Shown in pieces: positions 53,770 through 62,387 of a stretch of 64,000 nt of DNA. The notes beneath the pieces were generated by a model that worked only from the letters and a program-made list of their open reading frames with translations, had not been told where the DNA came from and ran no database searches. Source of the stretch: Saccharothrix espanaensis DSM 44229 (GTDB lineage: Bacteria; Actinomycetota; Actinomycetes; Mycobacteriales; Pseudonocardiaceae). Positions within the stretch are counted from its first letter, which is position 1; each line of letters begins with the position of its first letter. Position numbers and translations under genes: made by a program. The DNA lies in the NCBI RefSeq assembly GCF_000328705.1, contig NC_019673.1, forward strand, positions 3,348,001-3,412,000, given 5' to 3'.

Positions 53770-54746
53770 CCGCCTCCAACTCCTCCGCGGACCGGCTGCC
53801 CCGGCTGCTCGCGCTGGTGCCCTACCTGCTGGCCCGGCCGGGCATCCCGATCGTGGAGGCCGCGGCCGACTTCGAGGTCACCCCGCGCCAGTTGCGCAAG
53901 GACCTGGAACTGCTGTGGATGTGCGGCCTGCCCGGCTACGGACCCGGTGACCTGATCGACCTGTCGTTCGAGGGCGAGACGGTCACCGTCACGTTCGACG
54001 CCGGCATGAGCCGCCCGCTGCGGCTGACCGCCGCTGAGGCGACCGCGCTGCTGGTGGCGCTGCGCGCGCTGGCCGAGACGCCCGGCGTGGCGGACAAGGC
54101 CGCGGTGCGCCGCGCGGTGGCCAAGATCGAGGCCGCCGTGGGCCAGGCGCAGCCCGCCGGGGTCGCGGTCGGCCTGGCCATGCGTGAGGCCCCGGAGACG
54201 GTGCTGGTCCGCGACGCGGTGTCCGACGGCGTGCTGCGCGGGCGCGCGCTGCGGCTGAGCTACTACACGCCCTCGCGCGACGAGGTGACCGACCGGGTCG
54301 TGGACCCGATGCGGCTGCTGCTGGTGGAAGGCCGAAGCTACCTCGAAGCGTGGTGCCGGCTCGCGGACGGCGTCCGGCTGTTCCGGTTGGACCGGATAGA
54401 CGGTGTCACCGTGCTGGAGGAGCCCGCCAGCCCGCCGCCGCACGCCGAGCCCACGGACACCTCCGAGGGGCTGTTCCGCCCCGACCCCTCCCAGCGCACG
54501 GCCGTGCTGGTGCTGGAGCCGGATGCGCGCTGGGTGGCCGAGTACTACCCGGTGGACGGCCTGACCGAGCTGGACGAGGGCCGCGCGCGGGTGCTCTTCC
54601 GGTACGCCGACACACCGTGGATGGTGCGCCTGCTGCTCGGGCTCGGCGGCGAGGTGCGGGTGGAGCAGCCGGCCGAACTGGTCGAAGCGGTCGCCCGGCA
54701 GGCGGAGGCGGCATTGCGCCGGGCGGATCACCTCCCGGCAACCTAG
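53766..54746 (+). CDS. pafC: WYL-domain transcription activator PafC
   Basis: 326 residues. HTH region RLPRLLALVPYLLARPGIPIVE with DFEVTPRQLRKDLELLWMCG, then the WYL domain (RALRLSYYTPSRDEVTDRVVDPM, VEGRSYLEAWCRLADGVRLF) and WCX domain. Heterodimer partner of PafB. Begins in the pafB stop (GTGA). Followed closely by a small membrane protein and tatA. Confidence 0.94.
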   Translation: MTASNSSADRLPRLLALVPYLLARPGIPIVEAAADFEVTPRQLRKDLELLWMCGLPGYGPGDLIDLSFEGETVTVTFDAGMSRPLRLTAAEATALLVALRALAETPGVADKAAVRRAVAKIEAAVGQAQPAGVAVGLAMREAPETVLVRDAVSDGVLRGRALRLSYYTPSRDEVTDRVVDPMRLLLVEGRSYLEAWCRLADGVRLFRLDRIDGVTVLEEPASPPPHAEPTDTSEGLFRPDPSQRTAVLVLEPDARWVAEYYPVDGLTELDEGRARVLFRYADTPWMVRLLLGLGGEVRVEQPAELVEAVARQAEAALRRADHLPAT

Positions 54747-54752
54747 GACCTA

Positions 54753-54758
54753 TACGGT
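54753..54758 (+). promoter_or_regulatory. Leaderless -10 element of the small gene before tatA
   Basis: TACGGT, six bases, then GTG at 54765. This could give the tat genes a promoter independent of pafBC. Confidence 0.5.
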
Positions 54759-54764
54759 GGTGTG

Positions 54765-55031
54765 GTGCCGTACTTGCCGAGCCTGGTGTTGTTGCTGGTC
54801 GGGATGGTGTTTTTGATCGTCGTCCTGGTCAAGGTCCTCGGAGCCTTGCGCCGCTTCCGCGCCGCAAGCACTCTGGTAGGAGACAGGGTCGGCGACGGCG
54901 TCGGATTGCTGCGCGCGCGGTTCGCCGCGCTCGGGGTGGCCTTCGCCGAACGGCGTCCGGACCAGGCCCGACAGGGCGGACCCCGCGTACCATCGGTGGA
55001 CCGGGGGATGAAGGAGGACTACCGTGGGTAA
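54765..55031 (+). CDS. Small membrane protein coupled to tatA
   Basis: 88 residues. One N-terminal helix (LPSLVLLLVGMVFLIVVLVKVLGAL) followed by a basic amphipathic stretch (RRFRAASTLVGDRVGDGVGLLRARF), a layout reminiscent of TatA/B but without the conserved TatA hinge. Its stop lies inside tatA (8-base overlap), so translation is coupled. No analogous gene sits between pafC and tatA in M. tuberculosis as I recall. A Tat-related role is an inference from position and topology only. Confidence 0.7.
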   Translation: MPYLPSLVLLLVGMVFLIVVLVKVLGALRRFRAASTLVGDRVGDGVGLLRARFAALGVAFAERRPDQARQGGPRVPSVDRGMKEDYRG

Positions 55032-55365
55032 CCTCGGAGCTACTGAGCTGATCATCATCGCCGTGGTGATCATCTTGCTGTTCGGGGCGAAGAAGCTGCC
55101 CGACATGGCGCGTTCGCTGGGCAAGTCGGCCAAGATCCTCAAGGCCGAGACCAAGGGCCTGCGCGACGAGGACGAGCAGCAGCCGCAGCCGAACACCGCG
55201 CAGCAGACCACCGCTGTGCAGCAGCCGGCCCCCCAGCAGTTGCCGCCCGCGCAGCCGCAGCAGGTCGTGCAGCAGCCGGTGCAGCCCGTCGCGCAGCCGG
55301 TCCAGCCCCAGGTGGCGCAGCCGATCGAGCAGTCGGCGCAAAACCTCCAGAACAAGCAGAACTAG
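55024..55365 (+). CDS. tatA: Twin-arginine translocase subunit TatA
   Basis: 113 residues. The helix (ATELIIIAVVIILLFGAKKLP) with the FGAKKLP hinge and amphipathic helix (DMARSLGKSAKILKAE) are diagnostic. The tail is a long Gln/Pro/Val repeat (QQVVQQPVQPVAQPVQPQ). It forms the pore-related oligomer for export of folded proteins. GTG start. tatC begins 22 bases after the stop. Confidence 0.95.
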   Translation: MGNLGATELIIIAVVIILLFGAKKLPDMARSLGKSAKILKAETKGLRDEDEQQPQPNTAQQTTAVQQPAPQQLPPAQPQQVVQQPVQPVAQPVQPQVAQPIEQSAQNLQNKQN

Positions 55366-55387
55366 ACGGAGAAGGACGGTCCGCGCC

Positions 55388-56371
55388 GTGGGGGCAACCA
55401 GTCCCGTCCGGTGGTGGTCCGAGCGCCGGGATCGTCGGAAGCTGACGAGCCGTCGGAGCAACCCCGACGGCACCATGTCGCTCAAGGACCACCTGTACGA
55501 CCTCCGCCACAGGCTGGGGTTGGCTCTGCTGATCATCGCGATCGGTGCGGTCTTCGGCTGGTTCTGGTGGGAATGGCACATCTTCGGCCTGCCCAGCCTC
55601 AGTGACGTCGTCATCGCGCCCTACTGCGGCATCCCGGTGCAGCAGCGGCTCACCCAGGGCGGCCAGGGCTGCCAGCTGCTGCAGACCCAGCCGTTCGAAA
55701 TCTTCATGATCCGGCTCAAGGTCGGCGCGGGCGCGGGCATGGCGGTCACCGCGCCGCTGTGGCTGATGCAGGTGTGGCGGTTCATCGCGCCCGGCCTGTA
55801 CGCGAAGGAGCGCAAGTTCGCGCTGATCTTCGTGGGGATCGCGTCGGTGCTGTTCGTGGCGGGCGCGACGCTCGCCTTCTACGTGGTGCCGCAGGGCCTG
55901 TCGGTGCTCGTCGGCTTCGGTGACGAGAAGTTCATCACCGCGTTGACCGCCGGCGACTACATCAGCTTCATCATGGCGCTGCTGCTGATCTTCGGGGTCA
56001 GCTTCGAGCTGCCGCTGATCGTGGTGATGCTCAACCAGGTCGGCGTGCTGACCTACGACAAGCTGCGCAAGTGGCGGCGCGGGATCGTGTTCGCGCTGGT
56101 CGTCTTCGCCGCGATCGCGACCCCCGGTGTCGACCCGATCTCGATGATCGCGCTGGCCATCGCGCTGACGCTGCTGTTCGAACTGGCGATCCAGCTCGCC
56201 CGCATCCACGACAAGCGGGCCGCGCGCAAGCGCAAGGCCGAGGGCCTGGACGAACTGGACGACGACGAGGCCGCGCCGTTCGACTACAAACCGTCGCAGG
56301 TCGAGGAGATCGTGAACGAGCCGGTGACGCAGAAGCAGCCGCACCGGGTCAACTACGACGACGCCACCTGA
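55388..56371 (+). CDS. tatC: Twin-arginine translocase subunit TatC
   Basis: 327 residues. A basic N terminus leads to the conserved SLKDHLYDLRHRL cytoplasmic Glu/Arg-like recognition region and six membrane helices, with the typical PFEIFMIRLKVG and FVFELP-like FGVSFELPLIVVML segments. The C-terminal 60 residues are a charged cytoplasmic tail. TatC binds the twin-arginine signal peptide. Operon with tatA. Confidence 0.95.
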   Translation: MGATSPVRWWSERRDRRKLTSRRSNPDGTMSLKDHLYDLRHRLGLALLIIAIGAVFGWFWWEWHIFGLPSLSDVVIAPYCGIPVQQRLTQGGQGCQLLQTQPFEIFMIRLKVGAGAGMAVTAPLWLMQVWRFIAPGLYAKERKFALIFVGIASVLFVAGATLAFYVVPQGLSVLVGFGDEKFITALTAGDYISFIMALLLIFGVSFELPLIVVMLNQVGVLTYDKLRKWRRGIVFALVVFAAIATPGVDPISMIALAIALTLLFELAIQLARIHDKRAARKRKAEGLDELDDDEAAPFDYKPSQVEEIVNEPVTQKQPHRVNYDDAT

Positions 56372-56494
56372 TCCGAGGCCGGCCGGCGGTGCTGTGAGGT
56401 CGCCGCCGGGCCGTGGATCTCCGGGCGGGCGCTGTGCCAGGATGCCGGGACGCACCGGACCCGGAGGTCTCCCCACCATGGCCTGTCCCGCCCC

Positions 56495-57376
56495 ATGACC
56501 CGCGCCGCCCTGCTGGTCTGCCCGACCTCGGGCAAGGGACGTGCCGCACGGCTCGCGGGCACCGTGGCCGCCCGTCTGCGCACCGCCGTCGACTCGCTGG
56601 ACCTGCACGTCGCCGGCTCCGCCGAGGGCACCGCGGACCTGGCCCGCCAAGCCGTGGACGACGGCGTGGACGTCCTGGTCGTGCTGGGCGGTGACGGCGG
56701 CGCGCACCTGGGCGTGCAGGCGTGCGCCGGCACGTCCACCGCGCTGGCCGTGGTGCCCGCGGGCACCGGCAACGACCTGGCCACCGCCCTGGGCACCACC
56801 TCCGTGGACGACGTGGTCCGCGCCCTGCACGAGGGCCGCACCCGCCCGCTGGACCTGGGCCGGCTCGGCGACGGGACGTGGTTCGCCACGGTCCTGTGCG
56901 CGGGCTTCGACTCCGCGGTCAACGAGCGCGCCAACGGGATGCGCTGGCCGGCCGGACCCCGCCGCTACGATCTGGCGATCCTGGCCGAACTGGCCACCCT
57001 GCGGCCGGAACCGCTGGTCGTGGCGACCGAGAACGGCCGGCTGGAGCTGGACGCCCTGCTGGTCGCGGTCGGCAACACCGGCAGCTACGGCGGCGGCATC
57101 CCGGTCTGCCCGGACGCCGACGACGCGGACGGCCTGTTCGACATCACCGTGGTGGCCGCCGCACCGCGCCGCACGCTGCTGCGGATGCTGCCCACACTGC
57201 GCACCGGGCGGCACGTCGACCACCCGGCGGTCCGCACGCTGCGGGCCAAGTCGGTGACCCTGTCCGGCCCCGGCTGGGTCGGGTACGCCGACGGCGAGCG
57301 GCTGCACGCGCTGCCGCTGGAGGTCTCGTGCCGGCCGGCGGCGCTGACGGTGGTGTCGGCGCAGGTCGGGGCCTAG
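56495..57376 (+). CDS. Diacylglycerol kinase family lipid kinase
   Basis: 293 residues. Motifs LLVCPTSGKGRAARLAGTV and VLVVLGGDGGAHLGVQA (the GGDG nucleotide loop), VVPAGTGNDLATALG and the acidic region LDLGRLGDGTWFATVLC are those of DAGK_cat proteins. It phosphorylates a lipid alcohol at the membrane face. The family often sits between tatC and helY in actinobacteria. No strong ribosome site; the ATG at 56495 is taken as first plausible start. Confidence 0.9.
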   Translation: MTRAALLVCPTSGKGRAARLAGTVAARLRTAVDSLDLHVAGSAEGTADLARQAVDDGVDVLVVLGGDGGAHLGVQACAGTSTALAVVPAGTGNDLATALGTTSVDDVVRALHEGRTRPLDLGRLGDGTWFATVLCAGFDSAVNERANGMRWPAGPRRYDLAILAELATLRPEPLVVATENGRLELDALLVAVGNTGSYGGGIPVCPDADDADGLFDITVVAAAPRRTLLRMLPTLRTGRHVDHPAVRTLRAKSVTLSGPGWVGYADGERLHALPLEVSCRPAALTVVSAQVGA

Positions 57377-57449
57377 TCCCGGCACGACGCGGGGCGGGTC
57401 GCGCGGTATCGGGAGCGCTTTTGTCGGTCCCGTGTGACAGCCTGGGAGG

Positions 57450-60206
57450 GTGTCAAGCGCTTCGCGGTCTCCGGCCGACGCCTACGCGGACTTCCGCCGC
57501 CGCACCACCCGGCCCAAGCTGACCGACTTCCTCTCGGTGCTCTCCTTCGAGCTCGACCCGTTCCAGCAGCGCGCCTGCGAGGCCCTGGAGGACGGCCACG
57601 GCGTGCTGGTGTGCGCGCCGACCGGCGCCGGCAAGACCGTCGTCGGCGAGTTCGCCGTCCACCTGGCCCTGTCCGAGGGCCGCAAGTGCTTCTACACCAC
57701 CCCGATCAAGGCGCTGTCCAACCAGAAGTACGCCGACCTGGTGGCCCGCTACGGCGAGGGCAAGGTCGGCCTGCTGACCGGCGACACGTCGGTCAACGGC
57801 AACGCGCCCGTGGTCGTGATGACCACCGAGGTGCTGCGCAACATGCTCTACGCGGGCTCGTCCACGCTGAACAGCCTGGCGTACGTGGTGATGGACGAGG
57901 TGCACTACCTGGCCGACCGGTTCCGCGGCCCGGTGTGGGAGGAGGTCATCCTGCACCTGCCGGAGTCGGTGCGGCTGGTGGGCCTGTCCGCGACGGTCAG
58001 CAACGCCGAGGAGTTCGGCGAGTGGCTGGTCGAGGTGCGCGGTGACACCACCGTCGTGGTGGACGAGCACCGGCCGGTGCCGCTGTGGCAGCACATGCTG
58101 GCCGGCGGCCGGATGATGGACCTGTTCGCGGGGGAGGACGCCGAGGGCGCCACCCGGCTCAACCCGCAGCTCCTGCGGCACACCGAGGACCTGTTCCGCT
58201 ACCACGTGCCGTGGAGCCGCAACAAGAACAACAAGGGCCGCCCGCCGCGCGGGTCGGGGTTCAAGCCGCCGTCGCGGGTGGACATCGTCCAGCGGCTCGA
58301 CGGCGCGGGCCTGCTGCCCGCGATCGACTTCGTGTTCAGCCGGGCGGGCTGCGACGCGGCGGTCGGCCAGTGCGTGCGGGCGGGGCTGCGGCTCACCGCC
58401 GAGGCCGAGGTCGAGGTGATCCGCGAGATCATCGACTCCAAGACCCGCGACCTGCCCCAGGGCGACCTGATGGTGCTGGGCTACTGGGAGTGGCGCGACG
58501 CGCTGGAGCGGGGCATCGCGAGCCACCACGCCGGCCTGCTGCCGGCGTTCAAGGAGACCGTCGAGGAGCTGTTCGTCCGCGGCCTGGTGAAGGTGGTGTT
58601 CGCGACCGAGACGCTGGCGCTGGGCATCAACATGCCCGCCCGCACGGTCGTGCTGGAGAAGCTGGTCAAGTACAACGGCGAGGCCCACGTCGACCTGACG
58701 CCGGGGGAGTACACCCAGCTGACCGGCCGGGCCGGGCGGCGCGGGATCGACGTCGAGGGCCACGCGGTCGTGGTGTGGCAGCCGGGCATCGACCCGAAGG
58801 CGGTGGCGGGGCTCGCCTCCACCCGCACCTACCCGCTGCGGTCGTCGTTCCGGCCGGGCTACAACATGGCCGTCAACCTGGTCAACCAACTCGGCGCGGC
58901 CGCCGCCCGGGAGATCCTGGAGCAGTCGTTCGCGCAGTTCCAGGCCGACCGCTCGGTGGTCGGCCTGGCCCGCCGGCTGGACCGCAACCGGGAGGCGCTG
59001 GCCGGGTACGCCGAGGCGATGAGCTGCCACCTGGGCGACTTCACCGAGTACGCCTCGCTGCGCCGCCGGGTCGCCGACCGGGAGAAGGCGCTGGCCCGGC
59101 AGAACTCCTCCGCGCGGCGGGCCGAGGCGGCGTCGTCGCTGGAGCGGCTGCGCAAGGGCGACGTGATCGCGGTGCCGTCCGGCCGGCGCTCGGGGCTCGC
59201 GGTCGTCATCGACCCGGGCCTGGAGCCGCTGGGCGAGGCGCGGCCGCTGGTGGTCACCGAGGACCGGTGGGCGGGCCGGCTGTCGTCCGCGGACTTCCCG
59301 CTGCCGGTCGAGGTGCTGGGGCACGTGAAGCTGCCCCGCCAGGTCGACACCCGGTCGCCGAAGTCGCGGCGCGACCTGGCGTCGACGTTGCGCAACACCG
59401 GGATCGTCGCGCCGTCGCTGCGCAAGCGCCGGTCGACCGCAGACGACGACGCGGAGCTGGCCACGCTGCGCCGGGCGCTGCGGGCGCACCCGTGCCACGG
59501 GTGCGAGAAGCGCGAGGACCACGCCCGCTGGGGCGAGCGCTACCACCGGCTGCTGGCCGAGACCGAGCAGCTGGAGCGCAAGGTCGCGGCGACCACGCAC
59601 TCGCTGGCCCGCGAGTTCGACCGGATCCGGGGCCTGCTGCGCGAGCGCGGCTACCTGCACGAGCAGGAGAACGGGCCGGGTGAGGAGGTCACCGAGCACG
59701 GCAAGCGGCTGACCCGGCTGTACTCCGAGTCCGACCTGCTGGCCGCCGAGTGCCTGCGGCACGGCGTGTGGCGCGGCCTGGACCCGGGCGAGCTGGCGGC
59801 CGTGGTGTCGTCGCTGGTCTACGAGGCGCGCCGGGACGGCCCGCTGGAGACCAGGCTGCCGCCGGGCAAGGTGGACGACGCGATGACCGCCACCGCGCGG
59901 CTGTGGGCGGAGCTGGAGGACGACGAGCGCCGGCACAAGCTCGACCGGACCCGGCAGCCCGACCCCGGCTTCGCCTGGCCGGTCTACCGGTGGGCGCGCG
60001 GCGAGTCGCTGGAGAAGGTGCTCAGCTCGTCCGAGGCGAGCGGCACCGAACTCGGCGCGGGCGACTTCGTGCGCTGGTGCCGGCAGGTGATCGACTTCCT
60101 GGACCAGATCAGGGACGTGGTCGGCGGCGGCGACCCGGTCGGCGCGACCGCGCGCAAGGCCGTCGACGCGTTGCGCCGGGGAGTGGTGGCGATGGCCACG
60201 GTCTGA
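57450..60206 (+). CDS. helY: Ski2-like DExH-box helicase (HelY)
   Basis: 918 residues. Walker A APTGAGKTVVGEFAV is at about 53, motif II is VVMDEVHYLADRF, motif III GLSATVSNAEEFG, motif VI QLTGRAGRRGIDVEG. The C-terminal third carries the DSHCT/rRNA-proc-arch region. It unwinds RNA or DNA in RNA processing, similar to Mtr4/HelY in M. tuberculosis (Rv2092c). GTG start; its upstream CAGCCT hexamer six bases away suggests leaderless mRNA. Confidence 0.93.
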   Translation: MSSASRSPADAYADFRRRTTRPKLTDFLSVLSFELDPFQQRACEALEDGHGVLVCAPTGAGKTVVGEFAVHLALSEGRKCFYTTPIKALSNQKYADLVARYGEGKVGLLTGDTSVNGNAPVVVMTTEVLRNMLYAGSSTLNSLAYVVMDEVHYLADRFRGPVWEEVILHLPESVRLVGLSATVSNAEEFGEWLVEVRGDTTVVVDEHRPVPLWQHMLAGGRMMDLFAGEDAEGATRLNPQLLRHTEDLFRYHVPWSRNKNNKGRPPRGSGFKPPSRVDIVQRLDGAGLLPAIDFVFSRAGCDAAVGQCVRAGLRLTAEAEVEVIREIIDSKTRDLPQGDLMVLGYWEWRDALERGIASHHAGLLPAFKETVEELFVRGLVKVVFATETLALGINMPARTVVLEKLVKYNGEAHVDLTPGEYTQLTGRAGRRGIDVEGHAVVVWQPGIDPKAVAGLASTRTYPLRSSFRPGYNMAVNLVNQLGAAAAREILEQSFAQFQADRSVVGLARRLDRNREALAGYAEAMSCHLGDFTEYASLRRRVADREKALARQNSSARRAEAASSLERLRKGDVIAVPSGRRSGLAVVIDPGLEPLGEARPLVVTEDRWAGRLSSADFPLPVEVLGHVKLPRQVDTRSPKSRRDLASTLRNTGIVAPSLRKRRSTADDDAELATLRRALRAHPCHGCEKREDHARWGERYHRLLAETEQLERKVAATTHSLAREFDRIRGLLRERGYLHEQENGPGEEVTEHGKRLTRLYSESDLLAAECLRHGVWRGLDPGELAAVVSSLVYEARRDGPLETRLPPGKVDDAMTATARLWAELEDDERRHKLDRTRQPDPGFAWPVYRWARGESLEKVLSSSEASGTELGAGDFVRWCRQVIDFLDQIRDVVGGGDPVGATARKAVDALRRGVVAMATV

Positions 60207-60308
60207 GATAGCTTTGCGGGGTCGCTGGGTGCGCCCGGCGCTCCTGTGGTTTGATCGCGCCCGCAAGACTTGACACATCTTTTCCAGACCGACCGTCGGA
60301 GGCCGAGC

Positions 60309-61022
60309 ATGACCAGTCCGTACGGACCGTCCGGAGGGAACGACCCGCAGCAGCAGTGGGGCCAGCAGCCCTACGGCGGTGGTGGGTACCCCGGCACGCC
60401 GTCGGGTGGTTTCCCCGCTCAGCAGCAGCCCGGTTACGGGCAGCCGGACCCGTCGCAGCAGCAACAGCAGCAGTGGGGGCAGCAGCCCCAACAGCAGCAG
60501 CAGTACACCCAGCAGTACCCCGGCGGCTACGACCCGACCCAGCAGCAACAGCAGCAGAACCCGTACGGTCAGCCGCAGCAGCAGAACCCGTACGGCCAGG
60601 CGGACCCGTCGCAGCAGCAGTGGGGCCAGCAGCCGGGCCAGTTCGGGCAGCAGCAGAACCCGTACGGCCAGCCCGGTTACGGCCAGCAGCCGCCCGCGAA
60701 GAAGTCCGGCGCGGTGCTCTGGGTGGTCGTCGCGCTGGTCGTGCTGGTGTTCGCGGCGGTGGCCATCACCGGTTTCGTGACGCCCGGCTTCTTCAAGAAG
60801 AAGATCTTCGACAACACCGCCGTCCAGACCGGGATCGTGCAGATCCTCAAGGACGACTACAAGATCTCCGACGTGGAAGGCGCGACCTGCTCCGGGGAGA
60901 ACCCGGTGGAGCCGAACCGCACGTTCACCTGCAAGGTGAAGATCGGCGGCAAGGACAAGGACGTCAAGATCACGGTGAAGACCGCCGACGGCGAGTACGA
61001 GGTCGGCCAGCCCACCGGCTGA
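60309..61022 (+). CDS. Gln-rich single-pass membrane protein with DUF4333 domain
   Basis: 237 residues. The first about 135 residues are low complexity, with repeated NPYGQ, PSQQQ and QQWGQQP units. One membrane helix follows (AVLWVVVALVVLVFAAVAITGF), then an outer DUF4333 domain with two conserved cysteines (VEGATCSGENPVEPNRTFTC). GGAGG precedes the ATG. It occupies the position of Rv2091c between helY and the exonuclease. Compare the protein at 27261-28070. Function unknown. Confidence 0.78.
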   Translation: MTSPYGPSGGNDPQQQWGQQPYGGGGYPGTPSGGFPAQQQPGYGQPDPSQQQQQQWGQQPQQQQQYTQQYPGGYDPTQQQQQQNPYGQPQQQNPYGQADPSQQQWGQQPGQFGQQQNPYGQPGYGQQPPAKKSGAVLWVVVALVVLVFAAVAITGFVTPGFFKKKIFDNTAVQTGIVQILKDDYKISDVEGATCSGENPVEPNRTFTCKVKIGGKDKDVKITVKTADGEYEVGQPTG

Positions 61023-61044
61023 CCCGCTCCGGCCGCACCTGTCG

Positions 61045-61072
61045 CGAAGCCACCCCGCCCGGGGTGGCTTCG
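61045..61072 (+). terminator. Perfect hairpin terminator after the Gln-rich protein gene
   Basis: 12-bp perfect stem (61045-61056 with 61061-61072), GCCC loop, followed by TCGTT. Confidence 0.85.
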
Positions 61073-61133
61073 TCGTTCCCGGGGCCGCTGAAACTCGTTC
61101 GCGATCCGGCCCCCCACCAGGCACCATCGGGTG

Positions 61134-62342
61134 GTGACCGACCTCGACATCCGCGTCCTCGACGACGCCCACTTCCGCGCCGCGAGCGCGTTGTTCCGGG
61201 GAACCCTGCACTACGCCCCGCCGACCGACGAGGCGTGGGAGACCGTCCGGACGACCTACCACGCGGGGCAGGCGTTGGGTGCCTTCGCGGAGGGTGAGCT
61301 GGTCGGCACGGTGCAAGCCTTCCCGTCCGCCCTCACGGTGCCGGGCGGCGCGGTCGTGCGGATGTCGGCGGTCAGCCGGGTCGGGGTGCGCGCCGACTGG
61401 ACGCGGCGCGGCGTGCTCACGGCGATGCAGCGCGCCCAGTTGCGGGCGATGCGCGACGCGGGCGACGTGGCGGCGACCCTGCGGGCGTCGGAGAGCGTGA
61501 TCTACGGGCGGTTCGGCTACGGCGTGGCGACGCGCTACCGCGAGATCCGGGTCAAGCGCGTCGAGACGCGGGTGCGGGTGCCGATCGCGGGCCGGGTGCG
61601 GCTGGTGGACGGGGAGACCGCGCTGCCGCTGTGCCGCGGGCTGTTCGACCGCCTGACGCCGGGCCGGGCCGGGTCGATCGCGCGGTGGACGGGCTGGTGG
61701 ACCTCGAACGTGCAGCGCGCGCTCAAGGAGGACAACCTCAAGTTCGCCGTGGCGTCGGGGCCGGACGGCGACGACGGGTACGCGATCTACAAGGTGACGC
61801 CCGGGTCGTGGGAGACCGGCAACGAGAAGCCGACCGTGCTGGCCGTGCAGGACCTGTGGGCGGCGACCCCGCGCGCGTGGGCCGACCTGTGGGCGTTCCT
61901 GCTGGGCGTGGACCTGGTGGGCGAGGTGCTCGCCGAGGGCCGGCCGCTGGACGAGCCGGTGGAGTGGCTGGTGACCGACCGCCGGGCGGTGCGGACGGTG
62001 GACGAGTCGGACGAGACGTGGCTGCGCCTGCTGGACGTCGAGGCGGCGCTGGCGGCGCGCACCTACCGGGCGGGTGAGCCGGTGGTGATCGGCGTGCGGG
62101 ACCGGTTCCTGCCGGAGAACGACGGCGCGTACCGGATCACCGCGCAGGGGGCGTCCCGGACGTCGGACGAGCCGGACTTCGTGGTGGACGTCGACGTCCT
62201 GGCCGCGGCCTACCTGGGCGACGTGACCTTCGGCGCCCTCGCGATGACCGGCCGCTTCGAGGAGGCGTCGGGCGACGCCGTGGCGCGCGCGGACGCACTG
62301 TTCGCCGCAGCTCAAACTCCGTGGTGCGGCACGTTCTTTTAG
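61134..62342 (+). CDS. Eis-type GNAT N-acetyltransferase
   Basis: 402 residues. N-terminal GNAT with RVGVRADWTRRGVLTAMQRA as acetyl-CoA loop, SVIYGRFGYGVATRYREI in the place of the Eis RFGY segment, a middle GNAT-like domain, and a C-terminal sterol-carrier-like domain ending WCGTFF; the C-terminal carboxylate is part of the active site in Eis. GTG at 61134 with CACCAT six bases before; 61131 is an adjacent GTG. Paralogue of the gene at 16070-17251. Confidence 0.88.
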   Translation: MTDLDIRVLDDAHFRAASALFRGTLHYAPPTDEAWETVRTTYHAGQALGAFAEGELVGTVQAFPSALTVPGGAVVRMSAVSRVGVRADWTRRGVLTAMQRAQLRAMRDAGDVAATLRASESVIYGRFGYGVATRYREIRVKRVETRVRVPIAGRVRLVDGETALPLCRGLFDRLTPGRAGSIARWTGWWTSNVQRALKEDNLKFAVASGPDGDDGYAIYKVTPGSWETGNEKPTVLAVQDLWAATPRAWADLWAFLLGVDLVGEVLAEGRPLDEPVEWLVTDRRAVRTVDESDETWLRLLDVEAALAARTYRAGEPVVIGVRDRFLPENDGAYRITAQGASRTSDEPDFVVDVDVLAAAYLGDVTFGALAMTGRFEEASGDAVARADALFAAAQTPWCGTFF

Positions 62343-62350
62343 GAAGAGGA

Positions 62351-62384
62351 GGCGCGCCCCGGGCTCACGGGCTCGGGACGCGTC
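62351..62384. terminator. Bidirectional hairpin between the Eis-like and exonuclease genes
   Basis: Stem of 14 positions with one mismatch and two G-T pairs (62351-62364 with 62371-62384) and a six-base loop, between two convergent genes only 45 bases apart. Confidence 0.75.
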
Positions 62385-62387
62385 CGG

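Noticed and set aside
28311..54746. Horizontal acquisition of the accessory blocks between proteasome genes
   Set aside because: Base composition and codon use look the same as in the backbone genes and there are no mobility genes or flanking repeats, so transfer cannot be supported from this window.
60340..60700. Dense CAG-rich repeats resembling a repeat array
   Set aside because: They are in-frame codons for glutamine-rich NPYGQ and QQQ units of the DUF4333 protein. Unit length is irregular, so it is neither a CRISPR array nor a satellite.
57453..62315. 1620-codon antisense frame across helY, the Gln-rich gene and the Eis-like gene
   Set aside because: Extreme length is explained by GC3 bias on the sense strand. 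No motif, signal or family pattern is visible in the product.
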